Part shown: positions 59,538 to 64,000 of the stretch, in pieces
How positions within the stretch are numbered: the stretch's first letter is position 1
Layout of the letters: every line of letters starts with the position of its first letter
Origin: Metallyticus violacea
Taxonomy: Eukaryota > Arthropoda > Insecta > Mantodea > Metallyticidae
Direction: 5' to 3'
Assembly (NCBI GenBank): GCA_030762175.1
Contig: CM060846.1
Span: 309,972,512 to 310,036,511, forward strand
DNA length: 64,000 bases
The notes under the pieces: model-generated
What the model saw: only the letters and a program-made list of their open reading frames with translations
Database searches by the model: none
What the model was told of the DNA's origin: nothing
Translations under genes and position numbers: made by a program

Positions 59538-59824
59538 TATCATCAGAATTTTTAATAGTGTTTAATGCCCGTTCAATTTACTGAGATATACAGGTGGTGG
59601 ACACTGATGATACACGAGATGAAATGATAAACTGGAAAGGATTTTTTTTTAAAGGAAGGAAGCGTTCCAAGCCTAAGTTCAGGGTACCTCCAGGCATTTG
59701 CTATTTATGAAAACTGAGCAAAACCTCAGTCAGGGAGAACAGTGTTGGTGGGAATCAAACTCCAGATTTTCCGCTCACGAGTCCGTGCCCTAATGACCTC
59801 GGCCACCCTTAGCGGTATCATCAG
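59538..59824 (-). mobile_element. SINE-B copy 11 with 9-bp TSD
   Basis: Minus-strand head at about 59751-59815 with A box GAGGTCATTAGGGCACGG and B-box-like GGAGTTTGATTCCC. Tail TGTTTAATGCCCGTTC at 59560-59575. The duplication TATCATCAG at 59538-59546 and 59816-59824 is perfect. The palindromic tail region is mutated. Confidence 0.9.
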
Positions 59825-62750
59825 CACTGATGTAGGCTCCAAGGCCAATTCCGGTTCATGGGTTGAAGTAAACAATATCACAGCAAAAATTCAATCAAGG
59901 GCCCAACTGTGTTTGTTCAAACCTGAGGGGTTTTCTTGTCAGAGACAATCGTTAGCCTTATCGTATGGGTTTAATTTATTATTATGTTGTATGAGATCCA
60001 ACACTTTCAAAATTTTACGTACACAAAAACAAGCCATGGTAGGATTCTGAAAGGGATAGCAGTAGCAAGGGATATTTGAAAAGAAATCTTCGGCTAGCAG
60101 TTTACTCTTTTTCCTTGTGTTTCATTTTATCTTTTAACTATACAACTTCGTTTTGACTTTCAAATTCAAAAGCGGTGAAAATAATTTATACATCATATAT
60201 GTTCGATAATCGTCAGTATTTCAGCAGCACAAAACATTTTTTCTTAGGGACTACGGCAGCACTTTTGGCATGTTAAACGTTTCTAAGAAGAATTTCCAAA
60301 TCAAACGAATAGTTTTCTAAAGAATTCTTTAAGAGAAGTTTTAATTCCATACAGTATTTCATGATATTTCAGTTTCTTTTATCTTTTAGGACTGTCAGAG
60401 AAAGCGGTATGTTAAATATTCTATTTAACGAATAGAATATTCTTGAAACGCTTTCATGGAAACCACAAACATGTGGATGGATGGACGACAGGGGAACTAC
60501 GGAGCTTGTGACATTCGCCACATGTGCATGCTCGACTAACACGCAGGACATTTCCATTTTTTATCCCTTGAAACTCCCTCACCGCCTTGTGTTTGTTGCG
60601 GGGCTACAATACCGGACGCAACCCTCTTCACCTGACAAATGATCCATACTCCGGGACTGAACCCCGCGTGTTTCCCATGTTTTCAGCTTCATTTATCGAC
60701 AGGCGTCATGCGGGTAACTGTCACCCTGCTACTTGATTGATGGGGGAAAATTAATAATAAAACGTAGTTGTGGCCTCAGGAAGGAAGTGGGGTGGTTTAG
60801 GTACAATAATATAGCTTCAGAATGCCTGATTCCGCTCTCCTTCCATCCATAGCCGCTAAAATATGTTCTTTATTGAAATTATAATCTGCACCCCAGAGGG
60901 TTTCTTCTAAACGATGTCACGGTCCATGATTGGCTATTGCAGACAAAATATATCATGCATTACAACGAACGTAAGAGCTGAACGCGATGGGAAGGAGAAT
61001 ATTAATTTGAAGTCGTTGCTCCTCCATATGCGTCAAGTGGATGAGAAATTGTCCATGCTTGGAACGAGGGGATTCATCCTGACCCTCTGAATGATAAAGA
61101 CGTGTATCTCTGTCTGCTGCGTTTTACAAGGGAGAGGGAAAAAATGCGCAGCTGTGATCCATTACTCTGAACTGTTATTTGTCAAAGGATGGAACCGTCA
61201 TTTAATTGTATTAGTAAAGAATGACAGCAAATGTATGAAAAGTATACAGGAATGAGTTTATGTAACACTAACAAATTATGCGAAGAGATATTTGTATATC
61301 CATAATTATTCATGAATAAATACCCTTGGTCATCTTAAAAACTACGAGCTGTAAGAAAAACATAATTAGGGACTTATAAAGAGAATTTCTTATAAAAATC
61401 ATAATATTTATGTAACCAAATAAGATGACTATTAATATGTATATGGTACACTATTTTTAGAAAATCCTTAATCTTTATAAATAAACTAGAAATGAAATGT
61501 ATTCATAAGCGTCCTTGTTTCAAACAAATAGTTCGCTTATTTCTCACTAAGAAGAATATTATCTAAATATCTTATAATGTTGTTAATATCGTAGCTATAG
61601 GGTGAAGTTAATTATTACATCACCTTTATGTATTGTAATAAATTGCTCTTTAAAATGTAATTTTCTCTTCCTAAAAGAAGTTTGCGCATATACAATGAGG
61701 GCAGCTGTTAATCTTTTGGACTGACATGGATCCAGGATTCCCAATATGGTTGTTTATGCCAATAATCAGTTATAATATCAATAATCGCACTATAGCCTGC
61801 ATTCGAAACTTTCGCAAGGAAAGAAAACAATTAAAACTTGTGCAATTTGTATACACTTCAATCACATTCTGTATTAAACAAAGGTTGTAATACTGGGATG
61901 TTATAAAAATTTGATAACACTAACAATTAGAAAATGCAGATTCTAGTTTGACTGTTGTGTGTAAAAAGATCTACTTTTATGTTTATGTCTAAAACTAATA
62001 ATTTCAAAGAAATAAAGCATATTGAATTTAAATTCAATCAAAGGCATTTTATTTTAATTCCTGTGTAACCTGACCGTGTCACATATAAATGAGAATATTT
62101 TTTTATAGTTCCTGCTAATGCACTTTTAAAGTTTACATTTTATAGACGGTCAGAAGATGGCTCTACGTTTCATTTATCAGATAGCAGTATTTCAGGTACA
62201 TAAATTAGCTCTGGGATATTATTAACAAAAACATAAGCATATTGAGAAAATGCTTTACTGAAAAGATTGCTGCTATTAACAGTATAGTAATGGAATAACA
62301 AATTTGACTAATCAGATGGGTAGTAATTAAGAGAGAAATGCACGCGATAGAATAATTTAATATAACACGCTATGTGAACAGTTCACGACAAAACAAAAAT
62401 GACAGATAAACAGATTTTTAAAAATAGTAACATCTATATTTGTATCTAAAATAAAATAGTTATTACATCAGTAATGTGCTAAATTGTTAGAATGTTATAA
62501 ATGAGTACTTAAGGACTACAGGCATAGCAATATCCGCTTCAAATATTGAATGGCATGATTAAAGTAAAGGGATATTATATTACTAATTCTATGAACTACA
62601 AATATTAAAATATAAGTACAGGTGCACTGAGATAAGAAAATAACTATACGGAAAGAAGCAAGAAGAAATGCTTCGGAGTGTCTAACAGTGACTATGTTAT
62701 ACAGAGACTCTGTAAATTAAGATAAGCTCTGGAACTAGCCATACTCTTCG
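59825..62750. other. AT-rich stretch with one strong hairpin
   Basis: Contains the hairpin listed at 60400-60455. At 60,590-60,740 a less AT-rich patch has GGGACTGAACCCC, a B-box-like match on the minus strand, but no A box. Otherwise nothing was recognised. Confidence 0.4.
60400..60455. other. Long two-stem hairpin
   Basis: The inner stem AATATTCTATT (60415-60425) pairs perfectly with AATAGAATATT (60431-60441) across a 5-nt loop. The outer stem GAAAGCG (60400-60406) pairs with CGCTTTC (60449-60455), with an asymmetric internal loop of 8 and 7 nt. Could fold as RNA or a cruciform. No protein or SINE context explains it. Confidence 0.7.
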
Positions 62751-62830
62751 ACGGGAAAGCAGAGGCAAAATATTTTGTCTCAATGCGCAGAGAAAGTATC
62801 GCTTAGCTTGCAGGCTCAAATACATCCAGT

Positions 62831-63140
62831 GTGAGAGAGGGGGATTATTTATATATCTGTGGCATGGAAGAAAGAAGTGGTCTCGCATGGTTCAGATTAG
62901 GAGCGTGGAAAGGAAACAAAACAGTCATTTGCTTTCGGGGAAATAATTTGCCCATTGTGCGGAGAAAGCGATACATGGAGGCATATTTTGACAGAATGCA
63001 AAGAAACGGAGATTTTAAGAAATGAGAATTTATCATCACAATTTCTGAATGCCAATAAAAAATTGAATATTTTTCGGAAGGGTTGGTGCATGCGAGATAT
63101 TCCCACAATTTGGTAATATTTCTATGGAAGACCCGACAAA
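62831..63140 (+). pseudogene. LINE ORF2 C-terminus with zinc-knuckle motif, family 1
   Basis: The frame from 62831 gives ERSGLAWFRLGAWKGNK, as in the relic at 10208. After a +1 shift, CPLCGESDTWRHILTEC begins at 62949, a C-x2-C-x7-H-x4-C motif typical of the C-terminal end of non-LTR ORF2 proteins. KETEILRNENLSSQFLNANK, then FRKGWCMRDIPTIW and a stop follow. One frameshift and loss of everything upstream (including the reverse transcriptase) make it a 5'-truncated dead copy. A TA/TG-rich simple tail begins about 150 bp downstream. Confidence 0.75.
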
Positions 63141-63288
63141 GGTTAATGGCTATAGTGAAGAGGGGGAAGTTATAGAGCGGTATGAGTAAATGGAAAGGGG
63201 GCTCAAGACTAAGGATTTCATTCACGTTTATGTATTCCTATATAAACATTTTAATAGAAAACGTAAATATCTCGAAATATTTGTATAT
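63141..63288. other. Probable LINE 3' UTR
   Basis: Non-coding DNA between the LINE stop and the simple-repeat tail. Confidence 0.4.
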
Positions 63289-63402
63289 TTGTATGTATAC
63301 ATGTAGATTTGTATGTAGGTAGGTATGTGTGTACGTATATCTCGTATGGATGTATATATATTATATATATACGTATATACATATGTGTGTATATGTATCT
63401 GT
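63289..63402. repeat. Imperfect TA/TG simple repeat
   Basis: Alternating TATG, TGTATA and ACGTATA words. It may be the 3' simple-repeat tail of the preceding LINE. Confidence 0.7.
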
Positions 63403-64000
63403 GTATAGCCATTTTGATTGTTATAAGGACGGCATTAGCAAGTACGGCTATAAGATCCATGCGACAGTTGCATTTACTTGAATGTATTGTAAAACTGATA
63501 CTATAAAACTTCCATGACTACTCAACTCTACTATTAAATGCAGAAATAGAACCGCTTGAGTTTGTAGAATTTAATTTAAATACCAAATTATTTCATCTTG
63601 GAAATCTGTTACTTTAACTTGAATTAAACTAGTTTACGAATACGTAGTATGAATAATTTATAACAATTTGTGGCTTTTAAAATAATGGCAACAAATTTTA
63701 ATATAAAGTACTTTAAAAATCTTGTAATATCATGCCATGCTTTTATGAAAAACTCTGGTACAATCTCGCTTTCAAATGAATATCTAGAGAGACATTCTGT
63801 AAAAACAAAAGTTCTACGAGAATATGCATTGCTACATATTTAAAAAGTTTACAAAAATTTCATTGTTGATAAAATATTACTCATACATTTCCAAGGCATT
63901 CACCTTGTGCAAAAGAAACCGTTTTGTAAATGGCCATTTGTAGAAACAAGAGAAATAAATATTTTGTGAAAAACTCGGGTGCATTCTCGCTTTCAAATGA
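63403..64000. other. AT-rich end of window with a 39-bp direct repeat
   Basis: No gene recognised. Two similar 39-bp segments lie at 63741-63779 and 63962-64000, 221 bp apart; both share GAAAAACTC and TCTCGCTTTCAAATGA. The second touches the window edge. Confidence 0.6.

Noticed and set aside
60640..60670. SINE or tRNA from the B-box-like GGGACTGAACCCC
   Set aside because: No A box or repeated body accompanies it.
62845..63225. 126-codon minus-strand ORF
   Set aside because: It lies antisense to the LINE C-terminus, whose zinc-knuckle motif supports the plus strand.

Overview
The window looks like a nuclear piece of a large, AT-rich arthropod genome, most likely an insect. The evidence is the absence of any long ORF or operon, plus tRNA-derived SINEs with target-site duplications, decayed non-LTR retrotransposons (LINEs), many mariner/Tc1-type relics, long microsatellites and short satellite arrays. 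I could not identify the species. No intact host protein-coding gene, functional tRNA, rRNA or CRISPR array is supported; most small ORFs are chance or antisense readings of repeats.

Layout: 0-10 kb holds a SINE-A end (1-236), two SINE-B copies (2.1 and 4.3 kb), a decayed mariner-type transposase (7.44-8.09 kb), a five-unit 178-bp satellite (8381-9259) and a possible tRNA-derived SINE with a microsatellite tail (9.83-10.02 kb). 10-20 kb holds a LINE C-terminal relic (10.2 kb), a mariner relic (10.96 kb), SINEs at 13.8 and 14.35 kb and a 67-bp minisatellite of about 12.7 units (18587-19439). 20-26 kb is repeat-poor, with two promoter-like patches (a palindromic CRE at 21423 and a heat-shock-element-like cluster at 24226). 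26.8-40 kb is SINE-rich: an inverted SINE-B pair around an (AT)n tract, a SINE-A with a perfect 13-bp TSD (28099), a LINE scrap next to SINE-C (30.5 kb), a Tc1 relic (33.4 kb), a LINE end (35.8 kb), and interleaved SINE-B and SINE-D copies (36.7-39.8 kb).

40-50 kb contains two copies of one internally deleted mariner-type element with matching terminal inverted repeats (40480-41468 and 48634-49479). One has a large (AAAG)n tract inside its dead transposase. 50-64 kb contains a LINE split by about 1.25 kb of foreign sequence (50690-52965), more SINE-B copies (54.0, 56.0, 59.5 kb), a mariner relic (56.8 kb), SINE-D (58.7 kb), a strong hairpin (60400), a LINE end with a zinc-knuckle motif (62.8 kb) and a direct repeat running into the window edge.

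The repeats do not form a pathway. They record waves of transposition: SINEs presumably moved by LINE machinery, and deleted mariner copies presumably moved by a transposase encoded elsewhere. SINE-A to SINE-D are my own labels for families recognised by comparing copies within the window; I cannot say whether they are already catalogued.
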